The notes under the pieces were generated by a model that was not told the DNA's origin, did not search any database, and worked only from the letters and a program-made list of their open reading frames with translations. This document shows positions 26,464 to 33,308 of a stretch of DNA of 33,308 bases, piece by piece. The DNA is taken from NCBI GenBank assembly GCA_902799745.1, contig CADCBQ010000033.1:1-33308 (forward strand). Direction: 5' to 3'. The DNA is from Fibrobacter succinogenes (GTDB lineage Bacteria; Fibrobacterota; Fibrobacteria; Fibrobacterales; Fibrobacteraceae). How positions within the stretch are numbered: the first letter of the stretch is position 1; each line of letters opens with the position of its first letter. Position numbers and translations under genes: made by a program.

Positions 26464-28392
26464 ATGAACTTTAAAACGTTTTTCCCGCTATTTTTGTTGC
26501 CGGCAAGCGTTTTTGCCGCGGTAAACTTGAACGTAAGCCTGGGCGACAGCATTAAGCCGGTGACACACGTGGCGACCGGTTCGCTTTATGGCTTGACCGA
26601 GACGCTCCCGAGCAATATCGAAAAAGATGTGGCACCTCTCAAACCGAACGTGTTCCTTTCGCCGGCGCGTAGCGGTAGCGGTCGCCAGCAGCCTATCGGT
26701 GGCGCGTTCCTTGTGGCTCCGCGTGTCGAAAGCATCGGTGCCAAAATCCAGATTCGCTTGGCCGACGTTTTGCCGGGCTGGCCGTACAAGTTCCAGAACA
26801 TGGACCACTGGAAAAACGAAGTGAAGTCCGTCATTAACGACAAGCTCAAATCGAACAACAAGAATTTTGACGGTTACGAAATTTGGAACGAACCGAACGA
26901 TACCTGGAAATCAAGCATTGACTTCAATTCCGGTCTCTGGAAACAGACTTACGATTTGATCCGCCAGATGGACCCCGGTGCCAAAATCATTGGCCCGTCG
27001 TACTCCTTCTATCATGGTTCCAAGATGGAAGAATTCGTGAAGTACTGTTCGCAGAACAACTGCATGCCCGACGTGGTCAGCTGGCACCAGTGGGGTAGCG
27101 GTGGCTTCGTGGGTTCTGTCGAAACTTACCGTAATCTCGAAAAGAAATACAACGTCAAGCCGCGCCCGCTGAGCATCAACGAATATTCTTCGACCGAACA
27201 CAGCGAAGAAGGTTGCCCGGGCCTGTCTATTCCCTTTATCGCTAAATTCGAACGTCACGGTGTCGAAAGTGCCATGATTTCTTGGTGGTTCGTACCGCTT
27301 CCGGGTCGCTTGGGTAGCCTGCTCACCAAAGATAACGAACGCGGTGGCGGCTGGTGGCTCTATAAGTGGTATGGCGACATGAGCGGCTATATGGCAAAGG
27401 TTGTGCCTCCTAACGACAAGAGCGATGGCGTCGACGGCTTTGCTGCTCTCGACAAGAAGAAAGGCTTTGCAAGCATTGTGCTCGGCGGTAACACCAAGGG
27501 CGATGTGAATGTGAATATTTCGGGCATTCCTTCGGCATTCGGCAACAAGGTGAATGTGACGGTGGAATACGTGGTCTGGGAAAACAAGGATAAGGCCGTG
27601 CCTTCGACGAACCTGGTGTCCGACAAGGAATACGATGTAAGCGATGGCAAGATTACGGTGCCGGTGAATATCACCAACACCAAGTACGGCTACCGCGTGT
27701 ACGTGACTCCCATTATTCCGCAGGCGCCTTATAAAGACGTCGCTGCCGCAATCCCGGGCAAGATTGAAGTCGAAAATTACGACGTCGGCGGTTCGGGCAA
27801 GGCCTACCTCGACAAGGACGACGACAACAAGGGCGGAGAATACCGCGACGATGCAGTCGATATCGTGAAAGCAGGCAATGGCTATGCTGTCGGTTACACG
27901 CAAGAAGGCGAATGGCTCGAATACACCGTCAAGGTGGCCAAGGCTGGCGAATACAATCTTAACGCAAACTACGCCACGTCTTCTGAAAATGTAGGCTTCA
28001 AGCTCTATGTCGACGGTAATGCGGTTACAGACAACATTATTGTCCCGCAAGGTGCCGACTGGGAAACTTATTCGACTCACGAGGCAGGCAAGGTAACGCT
28101 TTCCGAAGGCGAACACGTGCTCAAGCTCGAAATCGTGGGCAACTACGTGAATCTCGACTGGCTCGAATTTGTGGATCCGTCGCAAACCACGCGTATCGCA
28201 GGCACTCCGGCATTGCAGCGCATGAATGCAAGCTACGACGTCTTCAGCGCGACAGGCAAATACCTCGGCCGCGTTGACCGCGGCGCTACCGCTACCGAAT
28301 CGCTCACGGCTTCGCTCAAGAATGCAGGCTATGCAAACGGCATGTACATCGTTCGCACTGCCGGCAAAACTCACCGCGTAAGCGTGCGCTAA
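26464..28392 (+). CDS. Clan GH-A (GH39-like) glycoside hydrolase with CBM6, secreted
   Basis: The product is 642 residues from the ATG at 26464. Residues 1-18 form a signal peptide. The (beta/alpha)8 part (about 20-350) has YEIWNEPND with the probable acid/base E143, VSWHQWG, and the probable nucleophile E240 in SINEYSS, the clan GH-A pattern. A small beta-domain (about 350-425) follows. CBM6 covers about 429-572 (IPGKIEVENYDVGG, YVNLDWLEF) and the shared C-terminal module about 575-642 (VFSATGKYLGRV, GMYIVRTAG, RVSVR). GH39 includes beta-xylosidases; GH30, GH5 or another clan GH-A family are alternatives that I cannot exclude by eye. The linker PQAPYKDVAAAIPGKIE is nearly the one in GH43. 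A xylan-linked activity is inferred from the context. Confidence 0.8.
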   Translation: MNFKTFFPLFLLPASVFAAVNLNVSLGDSIKPVTHVATGSLYGLTETLPSNIEKDVAPLKPNVFLSPARSGSGRQQPIGGAFLVAPRVESIGAKIQIRLADVLPGWPYKFQNMDHWKNEVKSVINDKLKSNNKNFDGYEIWNEPNDTWKSSIDFNSGLWKQTYDLIRQMDPGAKIIGPSYSFYHGSKMEEFVKYCSQNNCMPDVVSWHQWGSGGFVGSVETYRNLEKKYNVKPRPLSINEYSSTEHSEEGCPGLSIPFIAKFERHGVESAMISWWFVPLPGRLGSLLTKDNERGGGWWLYKWYGDMSGYMAKVVPPNDKSDGVDGFAALDKKKGFASIVLGGNTKGDVNVNISGIPSAFGNKVNVTVEYVVWENKDKAVPSTNLVSDKEYDVSDGKITVPVNITNTKYGYRVYVTPIIPQAPYKDVAAAIPGKIEVENYDVGGSGKAYLDKDDDNKGGEYRDDAVDIVKAGNGYAVGYTQEGEWLEYTVKVAKAGEYNLNANYATSSENVGFKLYVDGNAVTDNIIVPQGADWETYSTHEAGKVTLSEGEHVLKLEIVGNYVNLDWLEFVDPSQTTRIAGTPALQRMNASYDVFSATGKYLGRVDRGATATESLTASLKNAGYANGMYIVRTAGKTHRVSVR

Positions 28393-28420
28393 TCGAACTT
28401 ATTCACACTCCATGCAACAG

Positions 28421-28450
28421 CACCCCGGCCTTTGGCCGGGGTGTCTTTTA
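28421..28450 (+). terminator. Terminator after the clan GH-A/CBM6 gene
   Basis: CACCCCGGCC (28421-28430), loop TTT, GGCCGGGGTG (28434-28443), then TCTTTTA. A strong GC stem. Confidence 0.88.
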
Positions 28451-28514
28451 TAGTGCACGAGCGAAGAATTATGAGAACTCCAAAAGGTTATAAGGTCTTT
28501 GGTCGCATTGTTAA

Positions 28515-28546
28515 AAAGAATCCCCCGCCTCGGCGGGGGATTCTTT
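28515..28546. terminator. Bidirectional terminator before the CE1 stop
   Basis: AAAGAATCCCCCGC (28515-28528), short loop, GCGGGGGATTCTTT (28533-28546). A-rich on the left and T-rich on the right, it can work for the convergent CE1 gene (T5 on the minus strand) and for plus-strand readthrough. Confidence 0.85.
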
Positions 28547-28603
28547 GGTTGGTTTTTTAGGAGGTATTCTTAGGAGTACTAAGATTCGTTTGTGAGAGAG
28601 AAC

Positions 28604-30133
28604 TTACTTCACGAAGCTTGCCGGGAGCGTGAACTGCTTCAGGAACGGCCAGCCGATGCTTGCGTCACCGTAGTCGTGGCCGCCACCCTGCTTGGTGCAG
28701 AGAACAACCTTCGTGCCATCCTGGCAGTTGGAGTATTCGTCGCAACCATTGGCGTTCTTGGTCGGAGCTCCGGTACAACCGTTCTTTTCTGCCCAGAACT
28801 TGAAGGTGCCTTCGGCGCCGAGGAAGTTCAAACCGTCATTGAAGCCACTGTCGCCACCTTGGTAACGGCAGACCGGGTCGTTTGTGCCGCGGAAGTTGAT
28901 GACAGAAATCGGACGAGACATCTTGCACTGTGCACTGTTGGTCTTGTTCAAGTCCATAGCTGCCGGAGCTACTGCGGCGAAGACATCGGACATCATACAA
29001 GCCACGTGGTTGCTCATGCCGCCACCCATCGAGAAACCGGTTGCGTAGATGCGCTGCGGGTCGATACAGGCGATTTCTTTGAGCTTGTCGATCATTGCGT
29101 AAGAGAACTTGACGTCGTCGTCGTTGGAGCAGCAGGGGCCGACGTTCCAGCCGTTACCCATTCCACCCGGTTTGCCGGTGCCGTCCGGGTAAAGTGTGAT
29201 TACGCCTTCGGGATCGGTCTTGGCCTTGTACGGAGAACTTCCAAATTCACCTGAACCGCTACCGCCAATCGGGTGGTAGTCAATAACGAGCGGTACGGGC
29301 TTGTCGCCCTTGTAAGCGCTCGGGATATGCATGATGAAGGTGCGCTGCTTGCCATCGACGGTCACGGACATGTTTTGCCTGTCTCCGACTTTTGCAGTCT
29401 TGCCGGAGCAATCGACTACGATAGGTTCATCGCTGCCAGCGTTGCTGCTGGAAGACTTCGGCGGTTCGACCTGTTGAGAGCTAGAAGATTTCGGCGGTTC
29501 AACAGCTTCAGAGCTGGAAGAAGCTTCTGCAGAGGGCCTTACCATTTCGATGGTCACGCCGGTCTCGGTTTCGCTCTGCATTTGGTAGACAAAGTTGGCA
29601 TAACCATCCAGCGCGAACTGGAGCATCGGCAACAAGTCGCCTTCTTTCTTGAGAGCCTTGACGGCGCCCTTGTCGGTCACCATAAAGGTGCTGCTGCGGT
29701 TGTCTGCGTTGACGCGGATAATCTTTGCGCCTTTTGCAAGCTTGCCCAAGTCGAGGGAGACGATTCCCTGGATGTTTTCAATGTTGCTTCTCTTGAGGAC
29801 TTTGCCCAAGGGGTTGATTACGGACACGCTGAGAGAACGTGCGTCCGCGTTATAAATGGTGAGCATGTTGCCTTCCATGTGGAGGGCGACATTTGCTGTG
29901 TAGGCGTTGGCGACAATGCCCGTGTTGTCATCGCTGCTGAGGCGGAATGTGCCATCTTCGGCACTAGTGGTTTCATAGCCGCCGAAGTTGAATGTGTTGA
30001 TTTTTACACCGCCGAGCAAACGGCCAGAAACCTTGGATTTGACCACGCCGTCAATGCTCCAGGCAAAAGCCTGGCTGCTGAACAAGCCGAACAGTGCCAG
30101 GCTAGCGATACTTGCGAATTTGGGGTTACGCAT
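28604..30133 (-). CDS. CE1-type acetylxylan/feruloyl esterase with N-terminal accessory domains, secreted
   Basis: The product is 509 residues from the ATG at 30133 on the minus strand, 6-7 bases after AAGGAG; a longer start at 30169 is rejected. Residues 1-24 form a signal peptide. A carboxypeptidase-regulatory-like beta-sandwich covers about 25-85 (IDGVVKSKVSGRLLGGVKI). A segment like the shared sorting module covers about 85-150 (SVSVINPLGKVLKRS, GAKIIRV), here internal rather than C-terminal. Two PPKSSSS linkers (about 203-233) lead to the esterase (about 245-509). Its triad is visible: S368 in GFSMGGG, D419 in NDPVC and H486 in GGGHDYG. Several Cys pairs suggest disulfides. LpqC/CE1 enzymes remove acetyl or feruloyl groups from arabinoxylan, which would open it to the xylanases next door. 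No CBM6 is present. The choice between acetyl and feruloyl is open. Confidence 0.9.
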   Translation of the reverse strand: MRNPKFASIASLALFGLFSSQAFAWSIDGVVKSKVSGRLLGGVKINTFNFGGYETTSAEDGTFRLSSDDNTGIVANAYTANVALHMEGNMLTIYNADARSLSVSVINPLGKVLKRSNIENIQGIVSLDLGKLAKGAKIIRVNADNRSSTFMVTDKGAVKALKKEGDLLPMLQFALDGYANFVYQMQSETETGVTIEMVRPSAEASSSSEAVEPPKSSSSQQVEPPKSSSSNAGSDEPIVVDCSGKTAKVGDRQNMSVTVDGKQRTFIMHIPSAYKGDKPVPLVIDYHPIGGSGSGEFGSSPYKAKTDPEGVITLYPDGTGKPGGMGNGWNVGPCCSNDDDVKFSYAMIDKLKEIACIDPQRIYATGFSMGGGMSNHVACMMSDVFAAVAPAAMDLNKTNSAQCKMSRPISVINFRGTNDPVCRYQGGDSGFNDGLNFLGAEGTFKFWAEKNGCTGAPTKNANGCDEYSNCQDGTKVVLCTKQGGGHDYGDASIGWPFLKQFTLPASFVK

Positions 30134-30397
30134 AAATACTCCTTTTTTATGATACCCTTTTGTTTTCACTCCATAATAAATTTACACATTTATTGCTGAA
30201 ATGCAATATATTTTGCGTAAAGTTTGCTAAACCACGAATAAATCTTACACATTTCCGTGTAAAAAGCGTTTTGTGGGGTAGGGGGTGTTGGTGTGTATGG
30301 ATTTGTTGTCCATGCAATCTTTCCTTTAATGTGGAAAAAATCCCGTTCTGTAAAGTAACTTTAACTTAGGTGTTCACGTTTTTAAAGGATGTTGGTT
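30134..30397. promoter_or_regulatory. Divergent control region, CE1 / first GH10
   Basis: A 264 bp AT-rich region. AATAAATTTACACATTT (30175-30191) and AATAAATCTTACACATTT (30237-30254) are near-identical repeats about 62 bp apart. The second is part of the palindrome TTACACATTTCCGTGTAA (30245-30262). TATTGC/GCAATA (30191-30208) and ATGGA/TCCAT (30297-30313) are shorter inverted repeats. AAAGGA at 30384-30389 is the ribosome binding site for the xylanase. Co-control of esterase and xylanase is plausible. Confidence 0.55.
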
Positions 30398-32278
30398 ATG
30401 AAAAGACTTTCCCTTTCTCTTGCTATTGCAGCCATTGCAGGCTTTGCGACCGTTGCTAACGCAGCCATGGCCGATGGCGGTGCAAAATTCCTGGGCAATA
30501 TTACTACGGGCGGTCAGATTCGTAGCGATTTTGCCCAATACTGGAACCAGATTACTCCCGAAAACGGCTGTAAGTGGGGTTCTATTCATTCCCTTTCTAA
30601 CGGCAACAGCGGTACAAGCAAGTTCGCCTGGGACAACTTCGACAAGTGCGAAAGCGCCTACAAGTGGGCCAAGGAAAAGCCGGGTGAACGCCATTTCAAG
30701 TTCCATGCCCTCGTTTGGGGCTCCCAGTACCCGAACTTCCTCTGTAAAAAGAAGAATCCGGGCATTACCGTGGAACTCACCAAGCAGTACATTACCGAAT
30801 GGTTCGATGCCGTTGCGGCTAAGTTCCCGGACCTCGAATACATCGACGTGGTGAACGAAGCTATTTGGGCGGGTAACAACTACCACTCCGGTTACGGCAA
30901 GCCTGCTGCAGGTGCCGAAGGCCACAGCACCGACGATACCGAATGCGGCGGCTCCTACATTATCGAAGCCCTCGGCGGTGACCGCGTTGTAAATGGCAAG
31001 CACCAGTACGACTTTATCACGACAGCCTTCAAGATGGCCCGCGAACGCTGGCCGAAGGCTGTGCTTATCTATAACGACTACAATACGCTTTCCTGGCAGA
31101 TCAACGAAGGCATCGAACTCATCCAGACTATTGTCAAGAACGGCGCTCCGGTCGATGCTTACGGTCAGCAGGCTCACGACTGCAAGGGCATGAGCAAGTC
31201 TGATTTCGAAAGCAAGATGACCCGAATCCATAACGAGACCGGCCTCCCGCTCCTCGTTTCGGAATACGATATCGGCGAAGCGGACGATACCAAGCAGAAA
31301 AACGATTATGCAAACCAGATTCCGTTCATGTGGGAAACTCCGTGGGTTGCAGGCATTACCATTTGGGGCTATATCAACGGCTCTACCTGGGTTGCAAACA
31401 CCGGCCTCATCGAAAAGGATGGCCGCAAGCGCGCTTCCATGAACTGGCTCGAAGAATATTTTGCAAACAACTTAAGCAAGGGCAAGAACGATGTGACCTT
31501 CACGCCGATTGAGCCCGAACCGCAAACTCCGTTCAAGGGCGAGGCAATTTCGCTCCCGGGTAAAGTCGAAGCCGAAGATTTTGACGTTCCGGGCGTGGGC
31601 ATCAATGACGACGGTACGAGCAACCAGTCCTACGGCGACGACTCCGAAAACCATGGCGACAGCGACTACCGCAAAGATACGGGCGTTGACCTGTACAAGA
31701 AGGCGACCGGTGTTATCGTGGGCTACAACAGCGAAGGCGATTGGCTCGAATGGACCGTGAACGTTAAGGAAGCGGGCGACTACACGATGTTTGCCGCTGT
31801 AGCTGCCGCAGGCTCTACCTCCAGCTTCCAGCTTTCTCTCGATGGCAAGGCGCTCACCGACGTGATTACGGTCCCTGCCGCCAAGGAAGGCGAAGAAAAT
31901 TACGACGACTACAACAAGGTCAAGGCCAACGTGACCCTCCCGGCAGGCAAGCACATTCTCCGCATGGACGTAACGGGCGCCTGGTTCGATGTGGACTACT
32001 TCACCTTCGTGAAGGGCAAGGACGCAACCGACCCCGAACCGATCGAAAATCCGGGCGAGGAAACCTCTATTGGCAAGAACCTTGAACTCACGAACAACAA
32101 ACTTCAAGATTACTACGTGTTCGATATGCAAGGTAACCGCTTGGGACTGATTTCGGCCTATGGATTCAATGCCGCGGCCGACCTGCTCAAGTCTTCTAGC
32201 GCCATCAGGTCTTCGGGCATGTACTACCTGCGTAGTCGTACCACCGGCCAGATGCAGTCTGTCCGCATTTTGAAGTAA
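30398..32278 (+). CDS. GH10 endo-1,4-beta-xylanase with CBM6, secreted
   Basis: The product is 626 residues from the ATG at 30398. The ATG at 30389 overlaps the AAAGGA box and is less likely. Residues 1-22 form a signal peptide. The GH10 barrel (about 23-365) has FKFHALVWGSQYP, the acid/base E154 in DVVNEAI and the nucleophile E289 in LLVSEYDIG. CBM6 covers about 384-540 (LPGKVEAEDFDVPG, WFDVDYFTF) with longer Asp-rich loops than the other copies. The shared C-terminal module covers about 555-626 (YYVFDMQGNRLG, GMYYLRSRTTG). It cuts the xylan backbone outside the cell. It is a close paralogue of the next gene and divergent from the esterase. The family call is very secure. Confidence 0.95.
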   Translation: MKRLSLSLAIAAIAGFATVANAAMADGGAKFLGNITTGGQIRSDFAQYWNQITPENGCKWGSIHSLSNGNSGTSKFAWDNFDKCESAYKWAKEKPGERHFKFHALVWGSQYPNFLCKKKNPGITVELTKQYITEWFDAVAAKFPDLEYIDVVNEAIWAGNNYHSGYGKPAAGAEGHSTDDTECGGSYIIEALGGDRVVNGKHQYDFITTAFKMARERWPKAVLIYNDYNTLSWQINEGIELIQTIVKNGAPVDAYGQQAHDCKGMSKSDFESKMTRIHNETGLPLLVSEYDIGEADDTKQKNDYANQIPFMWETPWVAGITIWGYINGSTWVANTGLIEKDGRKRASMNWLEEYFANNLSKGKNDVTFTPIEPEPQTPFKGEAISLPGKVEAEDFDVPGVGINDDGTSNQSYGDDSENHGDSDYRKDTGVDLYKKATGVIVGYNSEGDWLEWTVNVKEAGDYTMFAAVAAAGSTSSFQLSLDGKALTDVITVPAAKEGEENYDDYNKVKANVTLPAGKHILRMDVTGAWFDVDYFTFVKGKDATDPEPIENPGEETSIGKNLELTNNKLQDYYVFDMQGNRLGLISAYGFNAAADLLKSSSAIRSSGMYYLRSRTTGQMQSVRILK

Positions 32279-32312
32279 AATTTCATCTCTCTCTTAGAAA
32301 CATAAACCGAAC

Positions 32313-32348
32313 AACGGGCCTCGCGGCGAATGCTGCGGGGCTCGTTTC
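32313..32348 (+). terminator. Terminator after the first GH10 gene
   Basis: AACGGGCCTCGCGGC (from 32313), loop GAAT, GCTGCGGGGCTCGTT with three wobble pairs, then T-rich. It separates the two xylanase genes. Confidence 0.75.
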
Positions 32349-32420
32349 TTGCTCTTTACATTATTATGGATATTTTATCAATGGAAATCCTTGAAGACCG
32401 TGAGCGATTCCGCCTTTGCC

Positions 32421-32437
32421 GAGATAATTTTATAGAT
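32421..32437 (+). promoter_or_regulatory. Candidate promoter core before the second GH10
   Basis: TAATTTTATAG at 32425-32435 is identical in 11 bases to the element before GH95 (17434-17444). It lies 35 bases before the ATG. Confidence 0.55.
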
Positions 32438-32470
32438 GCATGGTGTAACTTTAAAAAAGGATGTGGTTTC

Positions 32471-33308
32471 ATGAAACAGAAACTTTCTTTCTCTGCTTTG
32501 GCGGTCGCACTTTCTTGTGCCGTTCCGTCGTTCGCTGGCCCCGGCCTTGCCGATGGCGCAGCCAAGTTCATTGGTAACATTACCCAGAGTAATAGTGTCG
32601 GCTCAGACTTTACTGCGCTCTGGAACCAGGCTACGGCCGAAAACGGCTGTAAGTGGGGTTCCGTCGAAGGTACTCGTGGCCGTTACAACTGGGGTGCCTG
32701 CGATGCTGCCTATAACTGGGCAAAGCAGAACGGGGGTCACTTCAAGTTCCACGCTTTGGTGTGGGGCTCCCAGTATCCGAACTGGCTCAATGGCCTTAGC
32801 ACAGACGAAACGAAGAAGGCGATTACCGCCTGGTTCGATGCGGTCAAGGAACATTACCCCGATCTCGAAATGATCGACGTGGTGAACGAAGCTATCCGCA
32901 CGGGCAACAACAGCTATCATTCTCCTTACGGCAAGAACAACAACATCATTCCGGCACTCGGTGGCGATAACGGTGGCAATTACCAGTTCGTAACGACCGC
33001 CTTCAAGATGGCGCGCGAACGTTGGCCGAAGGCTATCCTCATTTATAACGACTACAACACCGTCCAGTGGAACAAGGATCAGGGCATTCAGCTTATCCAG
33101 ACCATCAAGAAAAACGGTGCTCCGGTCGACGCATATGGCTTGCAGGCCCACGACATGATGAGCCAGGGCGGTGGCGCTGGCGGTACCGGTGGCGGCGGCG
33201 TCTGCTTGAACATCAATACGCTCAAGAGCATTACCAAGGAAATCTGGGACAAGACCCAGACCCCGATGTTCATCAGCGAATACGACATTGCAACGACCGA
33301 CGACAATA
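32471..33308 (+). CDS. GH10 endo-1,4-beta-xylanase, cut by the window edge
   Basis: The ATG at 32471 follows AAAAAAGGATG. The frame stays open to the right edge (279 full codons), so the C-terminal part, where CBM6 and the sorting module are expected, is out of view. Residues 1-22 form a signal peptide. FKFHALVWGSQYP, the acid/base E140 (DVVNEAI) and the nucleophile E270 (FISEYDIA) are present. It is clearly paralogous to the preceding xylanase, with near identity in the block around TTAFKMARERWPKA. It differs by a shorter region after NEAI and by a Gly-rich insertion (QGGGAGGTGGGGVC) after the conserved QAHD, where the other enzyme has a short loop. That loop is near the active-site cleft and may change substrate fit. 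Confidence 0.93.
   Translation, partial: MKQKLSFSALAVALSCAVPSFAGPGLADGAAKFIGNITQSNSVGSDFTALWNQATAENGCKWGSVEGTRGRYNWGACDAAYNWAKQNGGHFKFHALVWGSQYPNWLNGLSTDETKKAITAWFDAVKEHYPDLEMIDVVNEAIRTGNNSYHSPYGKNNNIIPALGGDNGGNYQFVTTAFKMARERWPKAILIYNDYNTVQWNKDQGIQLIQTIKKNGAPVDAYGLQAHDMMSQGGGAGGTGGGGVCLNINTLKSITKEIWDKTQTPMFISEYDIATTDDN

Noticed and set aside
28471..28560. Small 29-codon frame MRTPKGYKVFGRIVKK... between GH-A and CE1
   Set aside because: Half of it is a translation of the bidirectional terminator and there is no good ribosome binding site. Probably not a gene.

Overview
The window looks like a chromosomal segment of a fibre-degrading Fibrobacter, close to F. succinogenes. The evidence is a fibro-slime domain protein, a run of secreted hemicellulases that carry CBM6 modules, SSSS-type linkers, and a shared C-terminal module ending in a G-x-Y-x-(V/L)-R pattern. 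From memory, F. succinogenes S85 has a comparable CBM6-rich xylanolytic cluster containing a GH43 arabinofuranosidase with two CBM6 modules and tandem GH10 xylanases. I could not run a search to confirm the match.

Layout. Positions 1-96 (minus strand) hold the first 32 codons of an electron transfer flavoprotein beta subunit. About 97-853 is a repeat-bearing intergenic stretch with no convincing gene. A secreted M6-type metalloprotease (minus strand) is divergent from a GH127 enzyme. Then, all on the plus strand, come a large fibro-slime protein, GH5-CBM6, a GH141-like beta-helix enzyme with CBM6, a two-gene MORN-lipoprotein/membrane-protein unit, GH95-CBM6, GH43-CBM6-CBM6, a LacZ-type GH2, and a clan GH-A enzyme with CBM6. 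A CE1 esterase follows on the minus strand, divergent from two tandem GH10 xylanases. The second xylanase runs off the right edge.

How the genes work together. The GH10 enzymes would cut the xylan backbone. The CE1 esterase would remove acetyl or feruloyl groups. GH43 and GH127 would remove arabinofuranose, GH95 would remove fucose or galactose caps, and GH2 would remove galactose. The GH5, GH141-like and GH-A enzymes have uncertain substrates. CBM6 modules would hold the enzymes on xylan or cellulose, and the shared C-terminal module is probably a sorting signal of type IX kind. Most genes have their own promoter-like region and hairpin terminator, so the cluster appears to be a set of single-gene units rather than one long operon.

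The least ordinary parts are four. One is the MORN lipoprotein with a His-rich, toxin-like C-terminus and a translationally coupled membrane partner. One is a ~100 bp control segment present twice (before the GH141-like and GH2 genes) that carries the palindrome TTGACAACTTGTCAA. One is a TAATTTTA(TAG) core motif before several genes. The last is a triple TTGAGAACAT repeat before the fibro-slime gene.
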